A DNA stretch of 64,000 nucleotides from Allantophomopsis cytisporea. Its lineage: Eukaryota; Ascomycota; Leotiomycetes; Phacidiales; Phacidiaceae. The notes beneath the pieces were generated by a model. The model saw nothing but the letters and a program-made list of their open reading frames with translations. It did no database searches and was not told the DNA's origin. Shown here piece by piece: positions 32,770-45,131 of this stretch. The position numbers and the translations under genes are program-made. Location of the stretch: the NCBI GenBank assembly GCA_024752435.1, contig CP103021.1, positions 1,426,001 to 1,490,000 of the forward strand, written 5' to 3'. Each line of letters opens with the position of its first letter. Within the stretch, counting starts at the first letter, position 1.

Positions 32770-34926
32770 CGTCTGAGATTCTTGGCCTGCTCAGATCATG
32801 TCCATTGAGCTGCAGCCTGTAAGATCTATGGCGGTTATACGGATGAGACTTGGTGATGCGGTCTGATTGCCGCAATAGCCGCGGTGGCTATCATAGGACT
32901 TGCGTAGTCGAGGGATGGGTTGGTAGTCTATGGTAGTGATTGAGCTTATTGCTGCACCTTTCTACGGCAGGAGGATGAAGCGCAGTTGATGGGGTTGGGT
33001 GGAGATGAAGTGGGGAGATGAAGGGGTAGAGGTGCAAGTGGAAAGGAGAATGCGATGGAACGTTGCAATACGTTTGCAACTGATTCTCTGTAGGGGATAG
33101 AGTGGATGAGGTGGAAGCAAGATGAGGCCGAGGAAGGGATATATACATATCACATGTTAGATATCGGCGCCGAGCAGCTGGCGGACGTTGATATGGGGAA
33201 ATAGTGGACTGCGGGGTGGGACGGGATCCAGCGACTAGGTAGGATAGAGTTGTTGCGTATGGAGACGGATCGAGATAGATTGAATGGGATGAGGTTGGGA
33301 TTTGCCCGATTGGGTGGAGTGTGGAGAGGTAGAAAGAAGGCAAAGCAAGGGAGAGGAAGGAAGCTGCTTCAATTGATGGCTGACTGAGCTGTAATGGTTA
33401 GGAGATATGCTAAGTGTATATTCATAGCATTCTATCAGAACCAATGCTCATGGTCGTTTCTCAAGAGGAGGACACGTCAATCAGCCTTGATGTGACTTCA
33501 ATGAGCAATCCGCCACAATATAGTTTCATTGGAAATTTTAACCACAAACACATCGATTAGGACTTGACAATCACTCATCTACATAAGTGTAAAAAGAGCA
33601 CAGATTTACAGACTGGGATGCTCCTCTTGATTGCTACCTACGGAGGAACATCTCCACACTACGTACCGAGGTAACCTAGCAAACGTAGCAGTATCTTAAA
33701 TGGTGAGACGACTGGTATGCGGTCATGGTCATATCTACGGGGTTACAATATATAAGCCCTACACATATTATGTCGGACGTGGCGTGTGAAAATGTATGTA
33801 TATATGTATGTACAGTGACTTAGCGATATGTAGGTTGAGGTGTCCGTCCATACATGGACCGATACATACTTATCCGGCGGCCGTTATCTGATATATCTGA
33901 CCGAGGGTATAATACATACATACTCCATACATATCGATAAAACTACGACGATTGGTATCTGTCTTCTTGTCGTCTATACCTTCATTCAATCTTTTGCCGC
34001 TTTTTAGCGGAATGAGAGGATGTTCCTGCTCGGCATTTGCTGGTCTTAGGAGGTGCTATATCATTCATGGATGAAGATACACTCCGTCCGTGCGCTTCAT
34101 GCACTCACCCATCCAGGCATCGATCATTGGATCTGAAGTATATGAAGGCGCCCTCAGGTTCGTCGCACAGAGGGGACAAAACCGAGGCAAGGTAGACAAG
34201 ACTTCGGACCAAGTAGGCAAAAGTCAAGGAAGAGCTGGTGAGGTAGACACGAATCCATACAAGACGACGATCGTTCATCCGAGATATTGTGCGTTACTGC
34301 TGATAGTGGAGATAATGTTTCTTACGCATCAGCTTCTGGGGCCCGGCCGCAGTACACGCTCCAGACGGTGAACTTTATTGTCCCTACAGACGCATATGTA
34401 AGGCGCGGTGAGTTAGGTAAGGCACTCCTTGGATAAACAAAACCCTCTTGTTCTAGACTCTCTCTACCTGACTCCACTGCCGACAGCGCATACAGCTCCG
34501 TCTTTATGTATGTACGATGAAGATTTCAAAGAACATGTGGTAGACTTCCGCATCGCCTAAGCTGAACATCCCGGTTATGCGTGCGACGCGCATGAAGTTT
34601 CGAAGGTACAGGCGAGGGGGAGGGCTGTTTTGAAACGGGAAACAAAGCGTTTGTTACATGTCGCCTTGGAATTTGCCTGCGTGCGAATTTGTACTGTGTA
34701 GGCGGTCTTTACAGTGGGTTTCGTTTGTGGGCTTGTGGGTTTGTGGATTCGTAGTTACAAGGAGTCCATTGGTAGACGCTTGGGCGGCGCGTACATCTGA
34801 TCTTCAAGCGCTTTGTTTCCTTGAAACTTGAGCATTGAAAGATTGGCATCGAAGTGCAAGGAGGAATAAGGGTGAGCTGTGGCTAGGGTTCATGGAGATG
34901 AAAGAGAGGCTGTGATGCGAATCGAA

Positions 34927-34960
34927 TTAATGAATGAATGAATGAATGAATGAATGAATG
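34927..34960. repeat. AATG tetranucleotide microsatellite
   Basis: About eight tandem AATG units, followed by degenerate copies (CGTGAATGAGCG). Confidence 0.9.
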
Positions 34961-35936
34961 CGTGAATGAGCGAGTGACTTCTGTAAAAAGCTTGGCGAGA
35001 TGAATGATCTAGACGTTCATGTTGTTGTTACGACTACCCATACTCCTGATCCCAGCCTGGCCCAATTTGGACGTGGGGATGAGAAGGCTTCGGACGGATA
35101 TGGACATACGATGTCATCACCGTCACATTACTCCCCTTACAACGTTGCTCATTACACAGAGATGCCTTCCTGGGGAGCGACAACACAGCACACAGCACAT
35201 GACACACCACCACCGCACCGCATAGTTTCTGTATGAGCAGTCAGATTTACGGCGGCTTCGCGAAGGGTGTAGAAGTGCTACACAGCATGACACAGGGCCA
35301 CGGAAGGCCCGATAATCCGGGGAAATCGAAACCGAAAATCACTTCGGACCAAAGAGAATCCTGTCCTCTCACCTTTTAGTTTGGATGTTCTGCTGATGAG
35401 GGCTATATCCCTCGGGCGTGATGGCTTCCAGTCCTGTCGGCTGGCTAAGACAGGCTCTCTCAGGGCAGCTTTGGCGGGGTGCAGCGTAAGGCTCAGATGA
35501 TGGAGGGCGGGGTTGGCGTCTTCTTTGTTCACCATGTTCTTGTCATGCGATGGCAATGAGATGAGGGGATGTGATGATATTGTGCTGGCTTCGCTATTTG
35601 TGTCTGGTGATGCCGATGCCGTCCGGCTGTGGACGGAGGGCCGCGGGCGGGATTTCTAGGCGGTGACTTGTCTCGTGGTACAATCAGGTAGGGTGAATGA
35701 GATGATGTTGAGTGCCCTGTTGATCACCGGCCAGGTATAGAGGAGATAAGCGTGGTGGCGACGATGACTTCCGTAGAGTAAAGTAGGACATGTGCTGGGT
35801 GTAATGTAAAGGGAGGGGAAGAGAAGGGATTCGATGTTGTACTATACTGTATACATGGTTTTGTGTCTGTTGAAGAGTGATTGTGTTTGTGATTATGTTT
35901 GTGACCATACGGAACTTTGCCATGGCGAAGAATGTA

Positions 35937-36045
35937 AGTATGTATGTATGTACACACCTACAACTGGAATGGAAGCTGTGATGTAAGGTTGTTAGGTTTT
36001 TGTGTGATCTGGTTGTCAAGTACCACGTATGTATGTATGTATGTA
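35937..36045. repeat. Two GTAT tetranucleotide tracts
   Basis: Tandem GTAT units occur at about 35937-35950 and again at 36028-36043, each ending in a GTAC palindrome. Related TACATACA tracts occur nearby on the opposite orientation. Confidence 0.75.
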
Positions 36046-38065
36046 CCACTCATTGCTATCATTCACTTGTTTGCGGAGCAAGTGTGTAACATGTGCAGAC
36101 TCCTTATTTTGAGTACCTTGTCGAGAATGTATATACATACATACATTGGGTCCGTACAACCTGACTCTCGCCCTATGCAATTGGCCCAAGAACTGAGTGA
36201 CCCATGAACCTTGAGGCGTGAGGAGAGGAGGTATGGTTGATTGATTACATAAGACTTGACTCGACTTGTCCGCAGTATGTTTACTCCATATGTACATACA
36301 CTAGTACATTGAAATTGAAAAGATGATGTTTTTCATTGTCATCGACATCCGTTATGTTTATCATCCTATGAATAGATCGAAGAGAAATGAATGGGTGCGA
36401 GTATGTCTGGCCCTTTCACACTCGCAATTCCTTTGGTCTTGCTTGGTCTTTGGCCTTGAGCCACTACCGCAAAAGACCAGGAACAGAGGCCATTTACCGC
36501 CACCGGCCCCATCCGTCCCACTTGGACCCCCCCCCGACCGGTAAGCGCACACCCTTCGACAGCCACAACAAACAACGACCAACCATCTACAAATCACCAG
36601 CGACTCAGAAAAGATGCGCGCCGGCGTCAGAAGTTTCATGCCAGCAGCCCAGTCAGCATCATTGACTTACTTATCCACGACCCTATTGAAGAAAGGACGT
36701 GAGGGAAAATTGGAGAATTGCTAAAGATGGCTGGAAATTGTGGGAAAATACAGGGAAAAGTGAGGAAAGGAGGGAAAAGAAGGCAAAAGATGAGAGACCG
36801 TCAAATGAAAAAGAAAAAGAAAAAGAAAAAAAAAGCAAGATTAATGTCAGCTGTACATATTTTTATTCAACCACCTCGGGAGCTGTTTTTAAAAAAAAGG
36901 ATGTTTGCCTTGTGTTTACGCATGATCGAATACTTCGAGTACATTTTACGTATTGTGGCACATAGCAGATAAATACATTTAATGGTAAGTCACAAAGAGG
37001 GCGTATGTAGGATTAAACCAATTCGAATTTCCTTCACACTTTTATATTCACACTTTCGAGTCTAGGAGATACGGTAGGATTCTTTGTAAGGTTTAGCTTA
37101 CATACGGCACATCTGACACTACCTATCCTTTCCGTACCGTACCCTACCTCCAAGCCATGTGCTACATACATAGTACTGCTGGAATATCTAGCGGCTGTAA
37201 CTGGCGGGCGGCTTCAGGTACATGCATACAGATATGTACAAGGGGCTTGACCGTACGGGCGCCATTGTAGTAAGGTACATATGTACATACCTATGTACAG
37301 TCGAAAGGTAAAGACAAAGAAGGAGGACCACGCAGTATATGACATCCAGTAGTACCGCCGCGCTCTCCGACAGCGAAGAACTACGCAGGCGCCCTTTCCA
37401 CCATTGGGCGCGCGACCATCAAGCGAACCGAGTCGTTGGCTCGAATGAAAAGTGTATTCTTTGACCCTATGCAGAATGCAAAAAGGTCTCCCAACTTACA
37501 GTACCTGATCCTGGAAGCTTGAGCATTGACAACACGCTTGTAACTCGCGTCTTTGATGTTCATCATCTCATTATTCACCTCTTGCATTGATGACTCTCGC
37601 TCACTCGACGACCCCTCGTGCACTCATTTCTGGTTTCAATCCCTTCAATCCCTTCCATCCTAACCCCATTAACCTATTTGGTATATCGAATATTCCTTCG
37701 TCCGATTTCAAACCCCGGTCAATTGATTACTCTCCGTTACAAGCATATCCTAGACCGACCTATCGACCCCCCTTCCATCGTCCTACCTATCCATCCATCC
37801 ATACATAGCATACAAGAGTAGACTTCCCGGTCTTAGACTCCCTCAGATCTCGACCGCCACAACGAATGGGATCTCGCACCTTCATGCGACCTGTTTGTTT
37901 CGGAAACGAGTCATCCTCAAAGGCTTGCCCCGGTTGCTTCTCTGGTGACATCCCTGAGCTAGTCACATCCAGAAGTGCCCGACAACCTTCAACTGCACGC
38001 CTACCCCTTCTCTCCCACCCCGGCCACTGGTGGTCGTCGTAGCTTGACCAAGTACATTCCAGTCG

Positions 38066-38488
38066 ATGGCCTTGTTAGAACGTCAATCCTCTTTAGCCTC
38101 ACACGCAGCGCATCATGAGTCCAGGGAACTCTTACCCACTGGCCACCCGGCCACTGCTGAGAGTGGCACATGGAGATCAAGCACAGACCTGGGAGTCGTG
38201 CAAGATGGCCAGGAAACGACCAGGCTGTTAGTACTGGGAGAATTGGGCGTGAAAGATGAAGATGTTCACGCTCATGTTCATCCTGCCTATGCCCATGTCC
38301 AAAAGGACGTGCAAGATGAGAGTCCGACTACTTCCTATAAGACTCCGCCTTGTACCCACGATCATATTGACCTAATCCGCACATCTCTTCCGACTTCATA
38401 CAAGAACACTCACACTCCTTCATATTCTAAAAGACCTTCTTGTGATTCTGAGCCTAGCAGCTCCAACTCATTGAGTGTACGTTGTTGA
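38066..38488 (+). CDS. Hypothetical 140-residue protein (weak)
   Basis: An ATG-initiated single frame in a pyrimidine-rich tract. The product is hydrophilic (MALLERQSSLASHAAHHES ...) with a HAHVHPAYAHV segment and a Ser/Thr/Pro-rich tail. It ends next to a GTACGT donor-like site at ~38477, so it could continue in a second exon. There is no recognisable domain. An alternative is that the whole 37.6-38.5 kb stretch is the leader of a non-coding or unrecognised transcript with upstream ORFs. Confidence 0.28.
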   Translation: MALLERQSSLASHAAHHESRELLPTGHPATAESGTWRSSTDLGVVQDGQETTRLLVLGELGVKDEDVHAHVHPAYAHVQKDVQDESPTTSYKTPPCTHDHIDLIRTSLPTSYKNTHTPSYSKRPSCDSEPSSSNSLSVRC

Positions 38489-38503
38489 AACAATTTTTTT
38501 CAT

Positions 38504-38522
38504 TATATATATATATATATAT
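38504..38522. repeat. (TA)n dinucleotide tract
   Basis: Nine or so TA units directly downstream of the weak 140-residue frame. Confidence 0.9.
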
Positions 38523-38929
38523 CACATCCCCATTATCATACCGTCCGCACAATACCGCATCAAGGCACCACAACAATACTTGGCTAGGGTTGTTTGTCTA
38601 TTGTACATTGAACTATTCAATACATACATAAGGGCATATGGTCTATTCATATCTGTTGCCATTTGCGAAGAGTCATTGAAAAGTTTTCATTTGATCTTGG
38701 AAGAGCCACAATAAAAGAATCATCTTGATCTTGCTCCTGCCTTCCTCATCCATCGTTCCTTCCATATACAACACCATACCACGATATCGAGTCTATACAA
38801 AGTTCCAAGCAACCAAATACTCGAAATAATATAAACACAATCCGCAAGCACCTAACTGACGAGCCTTGAATATTACAGTTTCCACTCCCTCAAAAGAAAT
38901 CAACTTTCAATAACTGGTACTTCACTATC

Positions 38930-41399
38930 ATGGCATCCTTCTCGCTCTTTGCGCTCTTCGTAGCGCTCAGATTTTTCTTTTTGGCGTCTGGTGCTCCAGC
39001 ACCAGCACCGCAGCTTGATATCTCAGTGGGTGTAGGTGTAGGTGTGGGTGTAGGTGTGGACGCAACATCATCTTCCTACTGGTTGGCAAACATCGATCGT
39101 CAAGGCACTGTTGCATATGGAGATTCATCCTACCAAATTTTCCGCAATGTCATGGATTTTGGGGCTGTTGGTGACGGCATCGTCGATGATACTGCTGTAA
39201 GTTTTGTGAATAACGTTTGTACCGAATGTTATAGCTGACGAACAATAGGCTATTAACTCGGCCATCTCTTCTGGCAACCGCTGTGGCCAGGGATGCGACT
39301 CCACCACTGTCACTCCAGCTATCATTTACTTCCCACCCGGTACCTATGCCGTCAGCACGCCTCTTATTCAATACTACTACACCCAGTTTGTTGGAGATGC
39401 GGTCACTTTACCAACTCTCAAGGCCACTGCTGGCTTCACTGGTATGGCTGTCATCGACAGTGATCCTTACGAAAGTGATGGATCAAACTGGTTCACCAAC
39501 CAGAACAACTTCTTCCGTCAAGTTCGCAACTTTGTCATCGATTTGACTGCTATGCCTGTCACCGCTGGAGCAGGAATCCACTGGCAAGTCGCCCAGGCCA
39601 CAAGCTTGCAGAACATTGTCTTCAACATGAGGACCGATGGTGGAACTTCAAACGCCCAAGAGGGTATCTTCATGGACAATGGATCTGGTGGTTTCATGAC
39701 CGATTTGATTTTCAACGGAGGTAAATATGGTGCCTTCTTCGGCAACCAACAATTCACCACTCGCAACTTGACTTTCAACAACTGCCAAACCGCCATCTTC
39801 ATGAACTGGAACTGGGCTTGGACACTTCAAGGAATCACCATCAACAACGCTGGTATTGGTATCGACATTTCGAACGGAGCTAGTGCCTCCACTCCTCAAG
39901 GACAAACAGTTGGATCTGTCATGGTTGTTGATAGTACCTTCACGAATACTCCAATCGGCATCAACACTGCTTTCCTCACTACTGAGAGTGGAACCAATGG
40001 TACTCTGGTCTTGGACAACGTCGACATGACATCCAACGTCCCTGTTGCTGTTGAAAACGCTTTCTCCAAAGCCACTGTCTTGGCTGGAAACACAAAGATT
40101 GCTTCTTGGATTCAAGGTCGCGAGTACATTGGTGCAAACTCTGGAAAGGTTGTGCAAGCAACTCAGACCGCACCAACCAAGCCTGCTGGTTTACTTAACT
40201 CTGCTGGAAACTTCTTCACACGCTCAAAGCCTCAGTACGAGGCTCTTTCAACATCAGCATTCTTGAGCACTAAGTCCAATGGATGCAAAGGTGATGGTGT
40301 TACCGATGATACTGCTGCCATCCAAGCACTTTTCGATAAGGCTACCTCTTCTGACGTTGTCTACTTCGACCATGGAGCCTATGTTGTCACTTCTACCATC
40401 AAGGTCCCCAAGAACATCCGCATCACTGGAGAGATTTGGCCTTTGATCATGGCTGGTGGCACCACTGCTTTCAAGGACCAAGCCAACCCAGCACCAGTCT
40501 TCCAAGTTGGCGAGCCAGGTGATATTGGCTCCGTCGAGATATCCGATCTCATCTTCGAGACCCTTGGTCCTCAACCAGGTGCCATTCTTGTAGAATGGAA
40601 TGTTGCCGAAGCGTCCCAAGGTTCTTCGGGTATGTGGGATGTACACATCCGCATTGGAGGCAGCGCCGGAACCGAATTGCAATCCGACACATGCAGCAAG
40701 AACCCAAATGTCACAGCCGCAGCTAACCCTGCATGCGAAGGTGCTTTCTTGCTTCTCCACGTCACCTCCGAGGCCACCATCTACCTTGAGAACAACTGGT
40801 TCTGGGTCGCCGATCACGAGCTGGACCTTTCTGATCACAATCAAATCAGTATTTTCAACGGCCGTGGTGTCCTCATTGAATCTGCACAAGGCCCAGTCTG
40901 GTTGTATGGTACCTCATCTGAGCATTCTGTTCTCTACAACTACCAGATTGCCAACGCTGCCAATGTTTTCATGGGCCTCATCCAATCTGAGACGCCATAT
41001 TTCCAGTCTAACCCCAACGCCATCACTCCATTCACTGTCAACGCCTCATACTCGGACCCTAACTTCTCTACTTCGTGCGGTTCCGACACTGACCTTTGCC
41101 CTAAGTCTTGGGGCCTGCGCATTGTTGACTCTGAAGACATTCTTATCTATGGGGCTGGTCTGTACAGCTTCTTCGACAACTATGATCAGACTTGTCTCGA
41201 TACCGAGTCTTGTCAGGATAACATTGTCGATATTGAGAGCTCGAGCGGTGTTTGGCTCTATGGGCTGAATACCAAGGCTTCTGTCAACATGGTTACGGTC
41301 AACGGTGCCTCCGCAGCTCTGGATGCCGACAACAGGAACAACTTCTGTGCTACCCTTGCATTGTTCGAGGTCGCTGCCAACACCACTTCTAAGTGCTGA
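38930..41399 (+). CDS. Secreted exo-beta-1,3-glucanase, glycoside hydrolase family 55
   Basis: Two exons (38930-39196, 39249-41399; 52-bp intron) give 805 residues, the usual GH55 length. The N-terminus (FSLFALFVALRFFFLASGAPAP) is a signal peptide. It is followed by a short Val-Gly repeat (GVGVGVGVGV, residues ~33-42) encoded by a GTGTAG/GTGTGG tandem. Two pectate-lyase-3-like beta-helix modules are evident: one beginning FGAVGDGIVDDTAAINSAI at ~77, and one beginning GCKGDGVTDDTAAIQALF near 450. Their double occurrence is the GH55 hallmark. Segments such as WHIQVAQA-like GIHWQVAQA and FFDNYDQTC also fit. These enzymes release glucose or short glucans from beta-1,3-glucan, acting on fungal cell wall or plant callose. 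Extracellular location is inferred from the signal peptide. Confidence 0.92.
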
Positions 41400-42811
41400 G
41401 CATTTTTGAGTTACAAGGCGATCGCGATCGCCTTCTACGAATATACGATGGAGCATACATTTATCTACTTCTGTCTCTATTCTTTTTCTTCTTCTTCACA
41501 CTCCTTTTGAGATTCGGATACAAACACTGTCGTTTGAAAACACCTTTCTTGCCTTCTATTTCACTGTACATAGGACTTTTTGCATTGCCTGATTTTCTTG
41601 TATTTTGCTGCATATGCTTCTGCACATCGCTTCTGCGTTTGTGTTGATGGCTATACTTATGATGATTATGAGGATGGGATACATTCGAGCGAGCATACTT
41701 GGCGTCTTTTCCTTGAAGAAGGAGTGCTATGCTGGTCATGGTGGTGGGTTGTGTGGTATGGGAGGGTTTGATTGGGGGTCAGGCTGAAGGTTGCATAGCG
41801 AGGCGAGGATTGGTGGGTTGTATGTAAGGTTGATCTGGATATCGAAATTGATTTGGGTTGACTATATTCTGGAGTGTGATGAGCAGTGATTTCTTTGAGT
41901 ATGAGATTGATTGGATTACATCAACTGTGGTCAAGGACTTGATTATCCTGTGGAATACATGCTTGGTTTGACTATCATAGAATATCTGACGGGGATGAGA
42001 GTGATGGCTTGCTGATTGACGGGTGGTTAGGATGCGCTCAAAGCTACAGTAAAAGTGTATATGGTTTTAGGCAGGTAGTACAGGCAATTGGTATAGGCAT
42101 CCATCTTAGGATAATAATGATGAGGTACATACGGTCCATGTGCCTTCATTTTTATCACTGATCAGATCCCGCATTTGCTTCACTCATCTTGTTATGGCCA
42201 TTCATACATTTTCTTTGTACATTGTACAGATACAGCTATTCGAGATATTTTATGGAAGCTTATAAGCAATGTAGATATATAATGCAGCACAGAAATTGAC
42301 AATGTAGTTTCCTGACCACATATATATCAACATACCTGCTGTAGAATTAAGCATTCTGTACCTAGATAAGCACGGTACCTAAGGTACGTACATATCGTAT
42401 CGTAAGGTACATAGGTATGAAATATATTTATATTTTCAAGTCGTTCGTTGTCCAGGCAACGTCCAGGCACGGCCAGGCATGACAGTCTTTTCAGTTCCGT
42501 GTGCCTTACATAAGCGACCACCCATCGCGGTGTTGTGCACATTCAAAACATAAACGCCCGTTGGCTGGCATTACTCGCACGCTGAACAATTAATACTCAC
42601 ATCCATGCTTGAGCCACGCTTTGCACAACTTTACTACACCAACCCGACTTTCTGAGATACCCCTCCGTTGCCCTTCGAAATATAGAAATCCTTACAAGTT
42701 CCCAAGCAAACGCAAAGCCACTCCTTCCCTTTTTCTCCTCTACCCTTCTTCTTTTTTAAAAAAAGGCCTTGAAATTTCTGGACCTTCGCATCTGCTTCGT
42801 TTGTAGCCATC
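41400..42811. other. Intergenic region
   Basis: 3' region of the GH55 gene and promoter of the EB1 gene. A cluster of GGTACCTAAGGTACGTACAT-like palindromic motifs occurs at about 42357-42420. A short CCAGGCA direct repeat (three copies) lies near 42450-42478. No gene seen. Confidence 0.6.
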
Positions 42812-43798
42812 ATGGGCGAGTCAAGGTAGGCAGCTTTATTGTTTTCCATCTCCGACCTCGTCTGACGTCTCCGTGCACGTTGCGCTCATTACTTTGCACT
42901 GGATCAATGCTAATTTTGCACGAATAGACAAGAATTGGTCGCTTGGCTCAACAACCTGCTCCAGTTGAACATTACAAAGGTCGAGCAATGCGGTACCGGG
43001 TAAGGCAATCTGCTGCCCCTCCATGCTGCCATCGCTGACGTACATGGCCACCACAGAGCAGCACTATGCCAGGTCTTCGATAGCATTTACCTTGACATCC
43101 CTATGTCGCGAGTCAAGTTCAACGTCAACACCGAATATGCATACCTCCAAAACTTCAAGATCCTGCAGAGTACATAACCCCCTCCGGCGCATCTGCACCT
43201 CCCTTTCCCCCCTCCCGACACCAGACGGCAATGTACTGACGGCCCCTTCCTTCCAGACTGCTTCACCCGCCACCAGATCGATCGCATCATCAATGTCGAG
43301 CAGCTGATCAAGTGCAAGATGCAGGACAACCTCGAGTTCCTGCAGTGGACCAAACGCTACTGGGACCAATACTACCCGGGCGGTGACTACGACGCGCCAG
43401 CCAGACGAAAGGCATCTGGAGCTCCCCCAGCGGCCTCGGTATCGCGCGCCTCGGCGGGAACTGCTCGCAGAACTGGAACCGGTACGCCATCCGGCGGTCC
43501 AAGATTGGGCGGCGCCAAGTCCTCGGTTGGTGGTAGTGCGGCGTCGGCGGCTCTCCAGGCTGAGAACAACACCCTGAAGGAGACGGTCACTGGCCTCGAG
43601 CGCGAGCGCGACTTCTACTTTGCTAAGCTGAGAGATATCGAGCTCCTTATTCAGCAGGCCTGCGAGGATGATCCGGAGATCGAGAAAGATGAGGATGGTT
43701 TGATTAAGCATATCCAGGCTATTCTATACTCTACTGAGGAAGGCTTTGAAATCCCGGATACCGAGGAAGAGGTTGCAGAGATTGAGGAGACGTTTTAG
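42812..43798 (+). CDS. EB1/Bim1/Mal3-type microtubule plus-end tracking protein
   Basis: Four exons (42812-42825, 42928-42999, 43057-43169, 43257-43798; introns 102, 57 and 87 bp) encode 246 residues. The tiny first exon encodes MGESR. The calponin-homology domain occupies about residues 1-105 (RQELVAWLNNLLQLNITKVEQ, ALCQVFDSIY, VKFNVNTEYAYLQNFKILQ, FLQWTKRYWDQYYPG). After a Ser/Gly/Ala-rich linker comes the EB-homology dimerisation region (~165-235: LKETVTGLERERDFYFAKLRDIE, the FYF motif). The acidic tail ends EIEETF, comparable to the EEY/F-type tails that recruit CAP-Gly partners. EB1 tracks growing microtubule ends and recruits other +TIPs. Confidence 0.95.
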
Positions 43799-45131
43799 GT
43801 AGCGCGCCTCTCTGGTGAGGTGTCATGTCATAGGGAGAGTTAGCAAGATAGAAGGCCACTTTCTCGGGATTAGGGGAGGTTTATGTGGTTGGTTCGTTGA
43901 ACGACAACACTCGAGTGGTAATTATGCTGGTTTGGGCGACCTCTGAGTCTCAATGATGACAAAGGGGTGTCGGTTCACATGTGTTGGACTTCATAGATAA
44001 ATAAATCGTCACAATTTCCGTTTCTGGCTTCCTTGTGTTTGAACTTGCGTCTGATTACCGGAGATGGCGCTCCTTACGAGACGCTGTGAAAGGTCCATCT
44101 CGGGGCTTGAGCTTTTGTCTTGCTGAGATCCTCCCTATTTACGAAGTGGTCGCCTGACTGCCAAGTATATTCGTTGTTCTTCACAGCTTCATGCGAATAC
44201 GTTCCCGATATCTCACATGTCGTATAGGGAAATGTCGCAAGTCGACATCTACATTTACAACAATCCACGACATCCAACTCTGCGAAGAACTTGCTTTACA
44301 ACCTCTTAAATCAACAATCACACTACTTTAAACCTAGATCTCTCACATAAAACACATCGTATTTTTGAAACCAAGGGCGGATAAGCTGATAGAGATCTGA
44401 TCACCAACTTAATCCGGAGGTTCCCTGTTAATTCGTGGGGCTGACCAGGCAGCAATTTGGGGACTCCTTCGGAATCTTCGTTCCCGTTTGCTTGTTCATG
44501 AACTGATGTTGGTCCAAATGGCGATTTCGTAACTCGCGGGCTTTCATTGCCTGCGAAGTGGGAAGCATTTGGGGAGTCTAAGGGGGTCCTTACTGTGGCC
44601 TTGAGGGGTTGTGACGGCAGTAGTTTCGCTACGGAATCATTGTTGTTAAGGGGAGGGGATTATGTATGTGAAGGAGAGTCGTGAAAAAAAAAAAAAAAAA
44701 AAAGAAAGAAGGATCGGGGGCAACTCATGTATTATTACTATAGGAAATCTACGCGAACCACATATTTTGCTGGAAATAAATTGAAGATTTTTGAATTCTG
44801 ATATCATGAATTTCCAACAATCAATCTTCAAGGCCAGCAATATGACAAGCGTCAAACCGCTATTAATGAAGCCCCAGCTTCCCCAGGGGGTGACATCGTC
44901 AAGCGGCCGCGTCCGTTTAGTTTCGTGGTTCGTGCTGTCATAGACTTAGGGATGTTCGTTCACCACGTCTCCGGAAACTGTACACCCGTTAACACAAGCA
45001 TGAGCTGATGCAACGAAAAGGCACAGCACAGCCCCCAATCCCCCGAATAATCCTCAATACTTAATCCTGCCAGTCACTGCAGGATATAGCGATCTTCATC
45101 TGCAAAGCTCGAAGCAATTGCGCAAGAAATC
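43799..45131. other. Intergenic region with an A20 run
   Basis: 3' region of EB1 and promoter of ERG24. It includes the homopolymer at 44684-44703. No supported gene. Confidence 0.6.
44684..44703. repeat. Poly(A) homopolymer run
   Basis: Twenty consecutive A followed by GAAAGAAGG. The exact length may be affected by assembly. Confidence 0.85.

Larger units (their letters stand above)
32770..38929. other. Gene-poor 6-kb region rich in GTAT/GTAC repeats
   Basis: No supported protein gene. 32.9-33.4 kb is a purine-rich strand giving spurious minus-strand frames. 33.7-37.3 kb has repeated TGTATGTA/TACATACA clusters (33794-33814, 33910-33936, 35937-35953, 36026-36045, 36132-36146, 37275-37300) and an AATG tetranucleotide tract. 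37.6-38.5 kb is pyrimidine-rich on the plus strand, like a fungal mRNA leader, with several short ATG frames. The last ~170 bp form the GH55 promoter. Confidence 0.5.

Noticed and set aside
32891..33343. 150-codon minus-strand frame rich in Ser/His/Pro.
   Set aside because: Produced by a strongly purine/pyrimidine-skewed strand; low-complexity translation with overlapping frames of the same kind and no motif.
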